Under the pieces are notes generated by a model. It worked only from the letters and a program-made list of their open reading frames with translations, had not been told where the DNA came from and did not search any database. DNA of 64,000 nt from the NCBI GenBank assembly GCA_017654935.2, contig CM065697.1, positions 47,062,763 to 47,126,762 of the forward strand. Reading direction: 5' to 3'. Both the position numbers and the translations under genes were made by a program. Origin of the DNA: Phymorhynchus buccinoides (lineage: Eukaryota; Mollusca; Gastropoda; Neogastropoda; Raphitomidae). This document shows positions 52,960 through 64,000 of this stretch, piece after piece; positions within the stretch are counted from its first letter, which is position 1, and every line of letters begins with the position of its first letter.

Positions 52960-53306
52960 TTGACCTCATTTTCAGCTCGCTCTCTCCCTCCCTCCCCCTC
53001 CCTCTCCCCCCCCCCCCCTCTCCCTCCCTCCCTCTTAATGAGTACACTGGGTAAATGATGAAAGAAAGGGAAAAGAAACAAAAGCATAACAACGTGGGAA
53101 TACTAAGTAAAGTAGAATAAACAAATTGATAATTCATGAACAACCAATCAAACAAATAGATACAGAAGAAGAAGGAAAAAAAGAGTACAAATTATGATAA
53201 TTATGACAAGTACGACAAGTACGACAAGTAGGGGCAAGATTATGTTAGTTAATTAGATACCCTCCCACCCTCCCTCCCTCCGTCTCCGTCTCCGTCCCTC
53301 CGTCCG

Positions 53307-53371
<65 letters not shown>

Positions 53372-53380
53372 CCTCCACCA
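52960..53380. repeat. C/T-rich tracts and (GT)n microsatellite
   Basis: CTCCCTCC tracts at 52980-53035, a (GACAAGTAC)n run at 53205-53230, CCGTCTCCGTC units, and (GT)n at about 53310-53367. Confidence 0.9.
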
Positions 53381-54810
53381 CCACCATTTTTTAAATTTTG
53401 TTTTCATACTTATTTTCTCTTTTCTGTTTTCTTATTTTAACCTTTTCTTTTTCTTTGTATTGTTTCATTAGCGTTATCTTGTTGACCTTATATTGACATC
53501 ACGTTTCACTTTTCTAGCTTTTAAATAGTTATTAGATATTGAAAAATAGCTTTTACCATATTGTACGGACTGTAAAGTGATACTTTTCCCCAGACCGAGG
53601 CCCCCGAGCCTTATAATGTGAATAATATAGTAACAGGGTCTTAATAGTCTGTAAAATAGTCATTATTTTTATCTAAAAAAATGAGCGACCCATTTTCTTC
53701 CAGAATCTCTAACTTGTTGATTGCTTTGTGTTGATTGAGCGATTATGAAAAAAAGTCTGAAATCTATGTAGGCTACATTTTGTTTCTCATTCTATGTATT
53801 CAAATGTTTGACTGGCTGTTCTATGGTCATAGTGGTAGCGTGCTATTGCAGTACTACTTGGCATGCTTGTTGACACCCAAAGTCAAAGAGTAAAAGAGAG
53901 AAAAAGTTTCATCAAAGTAAAAGGGAGAAAAAGGAATAATTATATGAAGATGTATTACATCATCAGCAAGTTTTAAAAACGAAGACATACTAGTACAGAA
54001 ATTTTTAAAAAATGTAAAGTAATTGCACTGAGTTCGTGTTGGTATTGTTATTCTTTACACTGGTTAGGAAAAACAAAACAATATTTTTTAGAATTCAAAT
54101 AAGGATGCTGTTCTCTCCTAAAAAAATATTTGATCTGATCTGTATTAGTGAAAACAAAGTAAGCACGCCAAAGTTAAGAGATTTTGCTCTATGTAAGTAA
54201 AATAATATTTTCATTCACTTTGAAGGGCACACGAAGATGAGGCAAATGAGAGAGAGACAGAGAGAGAGAGAGAGGGGCGAGGCGAAGTTTTTATTATAGG
54301 CCTTAGCCCATCTTAATTGGGCGTGTGAATATAAACATGTTTCAGAGAGAAAATCATATCAAAATTGGAAGAAAACAACATTTCGCTTTAAATACATCAT
54401 CAATTAGCCTTAGCTTAAAATGATTTGTATTTTTAAAAAACAAATGAAATTATGCACCACCTCATGTTTGGCTGAAGGCATTAATCAATAACCATAATTT
54501 GGACAATGAGGGACATCTGTAATAGTTGGGTTTGTGCCTTTTCCATGTACGGCTCAACTGCTTGAATAATCATCTTGATGCGTTAGTTCACTTCGTTTTT
54601 TATTTTTCTGTTTACATGCTTTCTTGATTTCAGATGTTTGGTTTCATTTTTATTTCATGAGCATATCATGATAAAAGCTGTGTTGGCTGATTTTTTTATA
54701 CTCAATAAATATTCTGATTTGACCCCCAAAAATGTTCTCAATATATGCGTGTATGGAGGGAGGGGGTGTCGCGTTACTGCCTCCTATGGCCAGTGTTCAG
54801 TGTGTACGGT
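53381..54810. other. Gene-free AT-rich stretch
   Basis: No coding signal, no repeat match and only a short GA tract near 54249-54274. Confidence 0.5.
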
Positions 54811-54821
54811 TTGTTTTCAGC

Positions 54822-54965
54822 CCTCAGTGACGAGTCCCACTTCACCACACCTCCACCCGCCTTCCCCTGACTCCCCAAGAACAGCACCGGCCGCTAGACG
54901 TTCTGAAGACAACAGACAGCAGGACGGAACGGATATATCAGGGCCAGAAACACTGTGGAGAAGAG
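54822..54965 (+). CDS. Candidate internal exon, Pro/Ser/Thr-rich
   Basis: TTTGTTTTCAG precedes and AGGTAAGTGG follows, good acceptor and donor matches. The 144-base segment is open in the frame reading PSVTSPTSPHLHPPSPDSPR, then TAPAARRSEDNRQQDGTD. Such low-complexity Pro/Ser/Thr sequence suits a disordered linker. Partner exons could not be placed in phase, so the assignment is tentative. Confidence 0.4.
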
Positions 54966-55001
54966 GTAAGTGGCCCTGCGGAGTGGACACCATCTTGTTG
55001 C

Positions 55002-55608
55002 TACTCTTTGAATTGCGTCATGCTGTTCACAGCCCTGTCAACAACTGAGGCCATCACAGGGCTGTCACTGCTCTTTGAATTGCGTCATGCTGTTCACAGT
55101 CCTGTCAACTGAGGCCATCACAGGGCTGTCACTGCTCTTTGAATTGCGTCATGCTGTTCACAGCCCTGTCAACAACTGAGGCCATCACAGGGCTGTCACT
55201 ACTCTTTGAATTGCGTCATGCTGTTTACAGCCCTGTCAACAACTGAGGCCATCACAGGGCTGTCACTGCTCTTTGAATTGCGTCATGCTGTTCACAGCCC
55301 TGTCAACAACTGAGGCCATCACAGGGCTGTCACTACTCTTTGAATTGCGTCATGCTGTTTACAGCCCTGTCAACAACTGTGGCCATCACAGGGTTGTCAC
55401 TGCTCTTTGAATTGCGTCATGTTGTTTACAGCCATGTGAACAACTGAGGCCATCACAGGGCTGTCACTGCTCTTTGAATTGCATCATGCTGTTTACAGCC
55501 CTGTCAACAACCGAGACCATCACAGGGCTGTCACTGCTCTTTGAATTGCGTCATGTTGTTTACAGCCCTGTCAACAACTGAGGCCATCACAGGGTTGTCA
55601 CTGCTCGT
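55002..55608. repeat. 67-bp satellite resembling retroposon R1
   Basis: Nine units of TGCTCTTTGAATTGCGTCAT, GCTGTTCACAGCCCTGTCAA, CAACTGAGGCCATCACAGGG, CTGTCAC; one unit is 64 bp. The part AGCCCTGTCAACAACTGAGG then CCATCACAGGGCTGTCAC aligns closely with AGCCCCGTCGACAACTAAGG then CCATGTCAGGGCTGTCAC of family R1. Confidence 0.95.
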
Positions 55609-56529
55609 ACAACGTGATGTTAGTTGAAACACGTCTTCGATTGAAACGTTTTTGATCGTTAAAACTCTGATCAGATGGAAAATAATCAGGTAGTTTAGTT
55701 AATCTTTTGCTTATCATCGGTAAATAAAAGACAAGAAAAACTGCTTTTTTGTTTTTTTTAAAGAGTTATGAATAAGAAAGGCGGGCATGCAATATTTGCG
55801 GAAAGAGAATTCTTGTACCTTTTTGTTTAACCCGTTTCTAGGCACGTGTTCGACACAGACCCTGCATATTATACATTAGCGGTTTAAGTACCCGCTTCGC
55901 GCATACCCAGTTAAGGGGGAGGATGATTGGGCTGGAGATAGGGTAGAAGTCATTATCGTCAATCTGTATGCATTGCTAACGGTTCATATTGAGTGGCTTC
56001 CCATTTATCTGTATCTGATTATCTCAAAATATGTTTGAATTATCTTGATTATTTGGACTTGTATGCTCATAGAACTTCATGAATCTCTAAAGGATGCCTC
56101 TGGCATAGAACAAAGCTGCATAACTGCGTAACAAAGCGTGATCAAAGAACTGTTCCCACAAATACCGACCATCCAATAAGTCATAATATATCATTATGCC
56201 ATATTATCAAAGGCATGCGAAAAAAGTAGGCATGCTTACATAATCAGCTTTTGCAAATAAAAAAATCGTAATAACAAATACAATTTCCAGAAAAAATGCA
56301 CAATAATATGAGCGAGTTTCCATGTCTGTACACTTCCTTTGACATTGTTCCGTCACTAGATAATAGTTTCCCTCCAGGTATTGCAGGAGCAGCCAAAATG
56401 TGGGGGGAAACACATTCCAGTCTGCCCAGGGTTTTTTATCTCCATGATTGTGTATGTGCATGGGTTTCTGTTTATTTACATAGCAGCTTAATATATTAAG
56501 TTAATTAATCAATTTATGTTCTACTATTT
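55609..56529. other. Gene-free stretch
   Basis: AT-rich, with short frames only. An acceptor-like TATTGCAG is at 56378-56385 without a supported exon. Confidence 0.45.
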
Positions 56530-56537
56530 ATGTTTCA

Positions 56538-56871
56538 GCTAGCCCTACCCAATTCCAGAAGGGAGAATACCACCCAGACTGAGGCCTTTGCTGGAATCAC
56601 ACCACCCACAATGTCCCTAAGAAACTACCCCCAGCCACGGACCACACAACGTCAACACCTTGCCCTTCGTCTCTCCAACGTCACATTGGCTCCATCATCA
56701 GACATCACACCACCACAATGTCCCCAAGGAACTACCCCCAGCCACGGACCACACAACGTCAACACCTTGCCCTTCGTCTCTATCTCCAACGTCACCTTGG
56801 CTCCATCATCAGACATCGCACACTTCGTCTACAACAACCTGATCTTCATTGAAGAGTCTCCAGCTAAGTAA
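56538..56871 (+). CDS. Candidate terminal exon with internal 107-bp duplication
   Basis: TTTATGTTTCAG precedes. One frame is open to TAA at 56869-56871 and reads LSNVTLAPSSDITPPQCPQG-type sequence twice-related in different frames, because a block of about 107 bp (56605-56711 and 56712-56818, each containing CAGCCACGGACCACACAACG) is duplicated and the frame shifts between copies. The phase does not match the exon at 54822. No family recognised; it may be non-coding. Confidence 0.25.
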
Positions 56872-57361
56872 CAGGGGAGCAACAATTCATGCAGCTGATT
56901 TTATTGACTGCTTAACAACTATAACTGGTTAAATTCAGTTTTCATTAGCTTTATCAGCCTATTTCGCTCTAGATCTGGGGCACATTGTATAGCTTTTGCT
57001 CAAGGCATGTTCACACTGCATGTGTTAGGCAGTTCCAGCCAGAACATGCAGCTCATTATTGCCAGAAAATAGATTTAACTCGCAAATATGTCGATTTTAC
57101 GGTCTTAAAACTCATGTCAAAAGCATGTTCACAGTTCAAATGTCAGTCACTTTTATACTCATAATATGCAGCTCAACATTTCAAGAGCAGATTTCCAAAT
57201 CTCCATGGAAAAGCGTGAAGAGAGGTCTGTGTGTGAAGGGGGGGGGTGATATCTTTTAACACCTTCAGAATGACCAATTGGCTTTTTGTCTATAGTTGTC
57301 CATGGGAAAAAGGAGGGGAATCAACAACTGGGACCTTCATGATTTTTATATTTCGGCCACC

Positions 57362-57401
57362 CATCCTTAAGATTAAGATTATAGCCCCGTCGACAGCAAA
57401 G
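57362..57401 (-). mobile_element. Ultra-short retroposon R1 copy
   Basis: About 34 bp of the family (AGATTAAGATTATAGCCCCG then TCGACAGCAAAGG) lie between direct copies of CCACCCATCCTTA. Only the tail end of the family is present, as after extreme 5' truncation. Homologous insertions are in copies B (near 59887-59935) and C (near 62437-62475). Confidence 0.8.
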
Positions 57402-57794
57402 GCCCACCCATCCTTATACACCAAGGTGGAAATTGCTGCTGTAGAACATGCCTGGTTTTACATTATTAAAGGGGGGGGGGGCACCCATTCCTACACAACA
57501 AAGTGGGAATGTCCTCTGACCGGACAGCCACATGGACACAGCAGGCCAGTTGGCAATGAGAGCGCAGTAAAACCATCGTTTCTTGTTAGGGCCTTCATCG
57601 TCATCCTAGTGTAGAGACACAGAGATCTGAGCAAATCTGTTGCCCGAATATATTTTCACTCTGAAGTTTTGCTGTCTCATAAAAGTTGAAAATGGTACAT
57701 GAATTTACTAAGGACGTGACCAAATACTAAAGTATGGGCACCATTATATAGGAAATGCCTATGGACTCAAAAACTAGGACATCCCTGGTTTCAA

Positions 57795-58553
57795 GTGAAA
57801 AACATAGGCCACCTGCTATTCCTCCTGAGAAAACTCGGTATAATGTGCATCTCGGCAAACAGCAGGGCTTCAAATATTACGGAAATACGAGTGGTAGGTC
57901 TGATGACTCTGGACGTAGGCCTATTTTTGACTTACAGACACAAGAAAATTCGCCAACGGCCCTCCCTGTGCGATTCCACATGGCCCAAACTGAAATATGC
58001 ATGTCAACTACCTCGAGCCTTCAACAATACTTTGTTCACCAACATTCAGTTGACTCCGATACCAGCTGGTATAAGGCAAAATTGGAAGTGGACAGAATCA
58101 CCAGCTTCACTTGCCATGATCCCAACGCATCCCTTCTTAGGAACAGACCCGCAAGACCGGGGACCGTCTGGACCTGGGCTTCCCGGAATGTCTCGGGGAA
58201 GCCTTTTCAGTGGCAGCAGGAGCAGCAGTTCAAGGCAGAGCGGGCTCTGCACGTACACCTGGGTCGACGAGAGGCGAGGGTCTCCTGCCTTTGGCTGTGG
58301 TTCACGCAGTTCATCGGACATTTCATCCATCTGTTCAATAGGGAGCATGTTGGATGTCGGCGCCACAGATAGCTCCAACATGAGCAGTGTGACTGTTGGA
58401 CAGATAAGCGCAGATCGTTCTAGTTCCAACCCCAGTTTTTTCAATGACAGTAGCTTCGCTTTTGATGTTAGCACCACAGATAGCTCCAACATGAGCAGTG
58501 TGACTCTTGGACAGATAAGCCCAGATCGTTCTAGTTCCAACCCCGTGTTTTGA
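57795..58553 (+). CDS. Unrecognised open frame in unit A, Ser-rich C-terminus
   Basis: 252 codons. The first part has no recognisable domain. The last third is Ser-rich (SRSSSSRQSG, then two 37-residue repeats around TDSSNMSSVTVGQISADRSS). An alternative + frame (57755-58372, 205 codons) and a minus frame (58046-58540) overlap it and are equally open. TTTTTGACTTACAG inside resembles a splice acceptor. I cannot decide which frame, if any, is used. Confidence 0.25.
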   Translation: MKNIGHLLFLLRKLGIMCISANSRASNITEIRVVGLMTLDVGLFLTYRHKKIRQRPSLCDSTWPKLKYACQLPRAFNNTLFTNIQLTPIPAGIRQNWKWTESPASLAMIPTHPFLGTDPQDRGPSGPGLPGMSRGSLFSGSRSSSSRQSGLCTYTWVDERRGSPAFGCGSRSSSDISSICSIGSMLDVGATDSSNMSSVTVGQISADRSSSNPSFFNDSSFAFDVSTTDSSNMSSVTLGQISPDRSSSNPVF

Positions 58554-58905
58554 ATGACAATAGCTTCGCTTTTGATGTTAGCACCACAGATAGCTCCAAC
58601 ATGAGCAGTGCGACTCTTGGACAGATAAGCCCAGATCGTTCTAGTTCCAACCCCGTGTTTTGAATGACAATAGCTTCGCTTTTGATGTTAGCACCACCAT
58701 GAGCATTGTGACTATTAGACAGATAAACTCAGATCGTTCTAGTTCCAACCCCAGTTTTATTCAATAACAGTAGCTTCGCTTTTGATGTTGGCACCACAGA
58801 TAGCTCCAACATGAGCATTGTGACTGTTGGATAGATACGCTCAGATCGTTCTGGTTCCAAACCCATTTTTTCAACGACGGTAACATATTCGCAGGCTTGG
58901 GGTGG
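58370..58905. repeat. 110/111-bp sub-repeats within unit A
   Basis: TAGCTCCAACATGAGCAGTG starts units at 58370, 58481 and 58591, with two more diverged units to about 58900. Each contains GATCGTTCTAGTTCCAACCC and TAGCTTCGCTTTTGATGTT. The same arrays recur at about 60904-61440 and 63447-63980. Confidence 0.95.
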
Positions 58906-59841
58906 GGCGGCCAGTGACATAACTTTGGTGGCAACTACAGAGACGACCTCAATCAGCTCTTACTTCTGAAGGGAGTGGTCAGTGTGTGTGACTTCAGTGT
59001 CACTACTGTCTCTGGAATTGGAACCGAGTTGCGCGAGTTGTGTAGATACCTAGCTACAAGTATGACGTAAGGGGTACACAGACCCTAGCCGCAAATATAA
59101 CCTTCAGAATGACGAAGTGGCTTTTTGTCTATAGTTGTCCATGGGAAAAAATAAGGGGGGGGGGGGGTCTATCCCATCTTCGCTAACACCTTCAGGATAA
59201 CTAGACTTTTTTATACTTCAGCTATCCATAGAAGAAAAAAAAGTATGTGTGGGGGGGGGGGAGGGGTGTATCTTCAGCAAACACATTTGGGGTTTACATT
59301 TTTTTTAGTTGGGCATCTTGGAAAACAAGAGGGGTGGGGTGGGGATGGGGGGCATACAAATGTATTGTCTTAGGTAGTGACATAAGCACTGGGTATTGTC
59401 AATGTCAAACATAGATCATGTGGTTTGTGCCCGAAGGGGTCTGTCAATCATAAATGGGGTCCGTTTGGAAACAAAATGGCCATTTCTCGTCAGAACATTC
59501 AGCTGAGCTCACTCAGAAAAGGTTGCCCAACCTAAGAATAAAAAATATTTATTTTTTCTTATTAGAACGTTCACATATTTTTTATGGTAAATCTGTTGTC
59601 TGAATTAGTCTAGAAGTTTTGCTGTTGATATAAATAGGGCATGTGCTGCGTGCCGGCGACCTTTAATTTCACCGAGTTGAATAAAAAAGGTCAGCGTAAC
59701 TCGGGCAGAATGAGCGCAAGAATAACAAGTAGTCTAGTATAGAGAACGAACACTCGTGGCAAATGCCTTATTGAAGATACGAATGAAGTCACTAAAGACT
59801 ACTAAAGTCCTTCCCTAAGTACGACCACCATTACTGGGGAA

Positions 59842-62398
59842 TCAACAACTGGGACCTTCATGATTTTTATATTTCGGCCACCCATCCTTAAGATTAAGAT
59901 TAAGATTAAGATTATAGCCCCGTCCACAGCAAAGGCTCACCCATCCTTATACACCAAGGTGGAAATTGCTGCTGTAGAACATGCCTGGTTTTACATTATT
60001 AAAGGGGGGGGGGGCACCCATTCCTACACAACAAAGTGGGAATGTCCCCTGACCGGACAGCCACATGGACACAGCAGGCCAGTTGGCAATGAGAGCGCAG
60101 TAAAACCATCGTTTCTTGTTAGGGCCTTCATCGTCATCCTAGTGTAGAGACACAGAGATGGAGTGGAGAGCAAATCTGTTGCCCGAATATATTTTCACTC
60201 TGAAGTTTTGCTGTCTCATAAAAGTTGAAAATGGTACATGAATTTACTAAGGACGTGACCAAATAAAGTATGGGCACCATTATATAGGAAATGCCTATGG
60301 ACTCAAAAACTAGGACATCCCTGGTTTCAAGTGAAAAAAATAGGCCAACTGCTATTCCTCCTGAGAAAACTCGGTATAATGTGCATCTCGGCAAACAGCA
60401 GGACTTCAAATATTACGGAAATACGAGTGGTAGGTCTGATGACTGGACGTAGGCCTATTTTTGACTTACAGACACAAGAAAATTCGCCAACGGCCCTCCC
60501 TGTGCGATTCCACATGGCCCAAACTGAAATATGCATGTCAACTACCTCGAGCCTTCAACAATACTTTGTTCGCCAACATTCAGTTGACTCCGATACCAGC
60601 TGGTATAAGGCAAAATTGGAAGTGGACAGAATCACCAGCTTCACTTGCCATGATCCCAACGCATCCCTTCTTAGGAACAGACCCGCAAGACCGGGGACCG
60701 TCTGGACCTGGGCTTCCCGGAATGTCTCGGGGAAGCCTTTTCAGTGGCAGCAGGAGCAGCAGTTCAAGGCAGAGCGGGCTCTGCACGTACACCTGGGTCG
60801 ACGAGAGGCGAGGGTCTCCTGCCTTTGGCTGTGGTTCACGCAGTTCATCGGACATTTCATCCATCTGTTCAATAGGGAGCATTTTGGATGTCGGCGCCAC
60901 AGATAGCTCCAACATGAGCAGTGTGACTGTTGGACAGATAAGCGCAGATCGTTTTAGTTCCAACCCCAGTTTTTTCAATGACAGTAGCTTCGCTTTTGAT
61001 GTTAGCACCACAGATAGCTCCAACATGAGCAGTGTGACTCTTGGACAGATAAGCACAGATCGTTCTAGTTCCAACCCCGTGTTTTGAATGACAATAGCTT
61101 CGCTTTTGATGTTAGCACCACAGATAGCTCCAACATGAGCAGTGTGACTCTTGGACAGATAAGCCCAGATCGTTCTAGTTCCAACCCCGTGTTTTGAATG
61201 ACAATAGCTTCGCTTTTGATGTTAGCACCACCATGAGCATTGTGACTATTAGACAGATAAACTCAGATCGTTCTAGTTCCAACCCCAGTTTTATTCAATA
61301 ACAGTAGCTTCGCTTTTGATGTTGGCACCACAGATAGCTTCAACATGAGCATTGTGACTGTTGGATAGATACGCTCAGATCGTTCTAGTTCCAAACCCAT
61401 TTTTTCAATGACGGCAACATCTTCGCAGGCTTGGGGTGGGGCGGCCAGTGACATAACTTTGGTGGCAACTACAGAGACGACCTCAATCAGCTCTTACTTC
61501 TGAAGGGAGTGGTCAGTGTGTGCGACTTCAGTGTCACTACTGTCTCTGGAATTGGAACCGAGTTGCGCGAGTTGTGTAGATACCTAGCTACAAGTATGAC
61601 GTAAGGGGTACACAGACCCTAGCCGCAAATATAACCTTCAGAATGACGAAGTGGCTTTTTGTCTATAGTTGTCCATGGGAAAAAGGAGGGGGGGGGGGGG
61701 CGGTCTATCCCATCTTCGCTAACACCTTCAGGATAACTAGACTTTTTTTATACTTCAGCTATCCATAGAAGAAAAAAAAGTATGTGTGTGTGTGTGGGGG
61801 GGGGGGGGGGAGGGGTGTATCTTCAGCAACACATTTGGGGTTTACAATTTTTTTTAGTTGGGCATCTTGGAAAACAAGAGGGGTGGGGTGGGGATGGGGG
61901 GCATACAAATGTATTGTCTTAGGTAGTGACATAAGCACTGGGTATTGTCAATGTCAAACATAGATCATGTGGTTTGTGCCCGAAGGGGTCCGTCAATCAT
62001 AAAAAGGACGTTTGGAAACAAAATGGCCATTTCTCGTCAGAACATTCAGCTGAGCTCACCCAGAAAAGGTTGCCCAACCTAAGAATAAAAAATATTTATT
62101 TTTTCTTATTAGAACGTTCACATATTTTTTATGGTAAATCTGTTGTCTGAATTAGTCTAGAAGTTTTGCTGTTGATATAAATAGGGCATGTGCCGCGTGC
62201 CGGCGACCTTTAATTTCACCGAGTTGAATAAAAAAGGTCAGCGTAACTCGGGCAGAATGAGCGCGGGAATAACTAGTAGTCTAGAATAGAGAACGAACAC
62301 TCGTGGCAAATGCCTTATTGAAGATACGAATGAAGTCACTAAAGACTACTAAAGTCCTTCCCTAAGTACGGCCACCATTACTGGGGAATCAACAACTG
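59842..62398. repeat. 2.5-kb tandem unit, copy B
   Basis: Nearly identical to copy A, 2557 bp. It has a longer TTAAGA tract (four units against two) and a 2-bp deletion near 60440 that swaps the overlapping reading frames, giving a 191-codon fused frame at 60331-60906. M1 elements are at 59633-59775 (end of A) and 62180-62316 (end of B). Confidence 0.95.
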
Positions 62399-64000
62399 GG
62401 ACCTTCATGATTTTTATATTTCTGCCACCCATCCTTAATATTAAGATCATAGCCCCGTCGACAGCAAAGGCCCACCCATCCTTATACACCAAGGTGGAAA
62501 TTGCTGCTGTAGAACATGCCTGGTTTTACATTATTAAAGGGGGGGGGGGCACCCATTCCTACACAACAAAGTGGGAATGTCCCCTGACCGGACAGCCACA
62601 TGGACACAGCAGGCCAGTTGGCAATGAGAGCGCAGTAAAACCATCGTTTCTTGTTAGGGCCTTCATCGTCATCCTAGTGTAGACACACACAGAGATGGAG
62701 TGGAGAGCAAATCTGTTGCCCGAATATATTTTCACTCTGAAGTTTTGCTGTCTCATAAAAGTTGAAAATGGTACATGAATTTACTAAGGACGTGACCAAA
62801 TACTTAAAGTATGGGCACCATTATATAGGAAATGCCTATGGACTCAAAAACTAGGACATCCCTGGTTTCAAGTGAACAAAATAGGCCACCTGCTATTCCT
62901 CCTGAGAAAACTCGGTATAATGTGCATCTCGGCAAACAGCAGGGCTTCAAATATTACGGAAATACGAGTGGTAGGTCTGATGACTCTGGACGTAGGCCTA
63001 TTTTTGACTTACAGACACAAGAAAATTCGCCAACGGCCCTCCCTGTGCGATTCCACATGGCCCAAACTGAAATATGCATGTCAACTACCTCGAGCCTTCA
63101 ACAATACTTTGTTCGCCAACATTCAGTTGACTCCGATACCAGCTGGTATAAGGCAAAATTGGAAGTGGACAGAATCACCAGCTTCACTTGCCATGATCCC
63201 AACGCATCCCTTCTTAGGAACAGACCCGCAAGACCGGGGACCATCTGGACCTGGGCTTCCCGGAATGTCTCGGGGAAGCCTTTTCAGTGGCAGCAGGAGC
63301 AGCAGTTCAAGGCAGAGCGGGCTCTGCACGTACACCTGGGTCGACGAGAGGCGAGGGTCTCCTGCCTTTGGCTGTGGTTCACGCAGTTCATCGGACATTT
63401 CATCCATCTGTTCAATAGGGAGCATGTTGGATGTCGGCACCACAGATAGCTCCAACATGAGCAGTGTGACTGTTGGACAGATAAGCGCAGATCGTTCTAG
63501 TTCCAACCCCAGTTTTTTCAATGACAGTAGCTTCGCTTTTGATGTTAGCACCACAGATAGCTCCAACATGAGCAGTGTGACTCTTGGACAGATAAGCCCA
63601 GATCGTTCTAGTTCCAACCCCGTGTTTTGAATGACAATAGCTTCGCTTTTGATGTTAGCACCACAGATAGCTCCAACATGAGCAGTGTGACTCTTGGACA
63701 GATAAGCCCAGATCGTTCTAGTTCCAACCCCGTGTTTTGAATGACAATAGCTTCGCTTTTGATGTTAGCACCACCATGAGCATTGTGACTATTAGACAGA
63801 TAAACTCAGATAGTTCTAGTTCCAACCCCAGTTTTATTCAATAACAGTAGCTTCGCTTTTGATGTTGGCACCACAGATAGCTTCAACATGAGCATTGTGA
63901 CTGTTGGATAGATACGCTCAGATCGTTCTGGTTCCAAACCCATTTTTTCAACGACGGTAACATATTCGCAGGCTTGGGGTGGGGCGGCCAGTGACATAAC
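62399..64000. repeat. 2.5-kb tandem unit, copy C, cut by the window end
   Basis: Matches A and B from the start to about 1.6 kb. Frames equal to those in A are restored (62832-63449 and 62872-63630). The array probably continues beyond the window. Confidence 0.95.

Larger units (their letters stand above)
57321..59841. repeat. 2.5-kb tandem unit, copy A
   Basis: Begins TCAACAACTGGGACCTTCAT. The same start recurs at 59842 and 62399. Just before it (57258-57310), CACCTTCAGAATGACC and GGCTTTTTGTCTATAGTTGT match the 3' part of the unit (59100-59145), so a deleted earlier unit probably preceded it. The unit holds retroposon R1 debris, an open-frame block, 111-bp sub-repeats, G-runs and an M1 element. 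Confidence 0.95.

Noticed and set aside
52910..53155. 81-codon minus frame with Gly/Arg-rich part
   Set aside because: Covers CTCCCTCC low-complexity DNA; no motif.

Overview
The window is nuclear DNA from a repeat-rich invertebrate. Support comes from dense (GT/AC)n, (GA/CT)n and homopolymer microsatellites, several kilobase-scale minisatellites, TTAGGG-type interstitial repeats, spliceosomal signals and a wide mix of eukaryotic transposons. The Ty3/Gypsy element of the Mag-like type, the Penelope-like element, the tRNA-derived SINEs and the style of the repeats fit a mollusc, perhaps a marine gastropod. That placement is an inference.

Layout. 0-8.8 kb holds fold-back and pogo-like elements, a dead LINE carrying two SINE insertions in opposite orientation (each with a perfect 13-bp target duplication), and other retroposon pieces. 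8.86-13.79 kb is a near-complete but broken Ty3/Gypsy retrotransposon (gag, protease, RT, RNase H, integrase) with LTRs about 98% identical. 14.08-18.77 kb is the one convincing host gene: an uninterrupted 1564-codon exon that encodes a long solenoid of Trp-containing ankyrin-like repeats, true ankyrin repeats and a C-terminal SOCS box. It probably acts as a substrate receptor of a Cullin-5 ubiquitin ligase. 19.8-22.9 kb is a 51-bp minisatellite split by a retroposon. 23-33 kb is a mosaic of a TTAA-flanked fold-back element, LINE tails, microsatellites and broken transposon-type coding fragments. 33.8-34.7 kb holds four tandem copies of an exon-like segment encoding part of a La motif (LARP family). 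36.1-38.9 kb is a Penelope-like 3' end with a GIY-YIG remnant, interrupted by an apparently intact Tc1/mariner transposon. 39-40.4 kb is a 56-bp minisatellite.

41-49 kb is microsatellites, LINE remnants and SINEs. 49.2-51.6 kb is a 39/37-bp satellite with two retroposon insertions. 52 kb carries a tRNA-derived SINE. 54.8-56.9 kb has two possible exons and a 67-bp satellite that looks derived from a dispersed retroposon. 57.3-64 kb (window end) is a 2.5-kb unit repeated in tandem almost three times, with unrecognised overlapping reading frames.

Biology. Apart from the ankyrin/SOCS gene and weak exon candidates, the window is shaped by mobile DNA. One short retroposon family (core ATAGCCCCGTCGACA) can be traced by its target duplications at nine or more sites, was truncated to about 35 bp in one lineage, and seems to have seeded a satellite. 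The most interesting candidate for a little-described system is the ankyrin-like/SOCS gene, whose repeats have expanded through a 417-bp higher-order DNA repeat.
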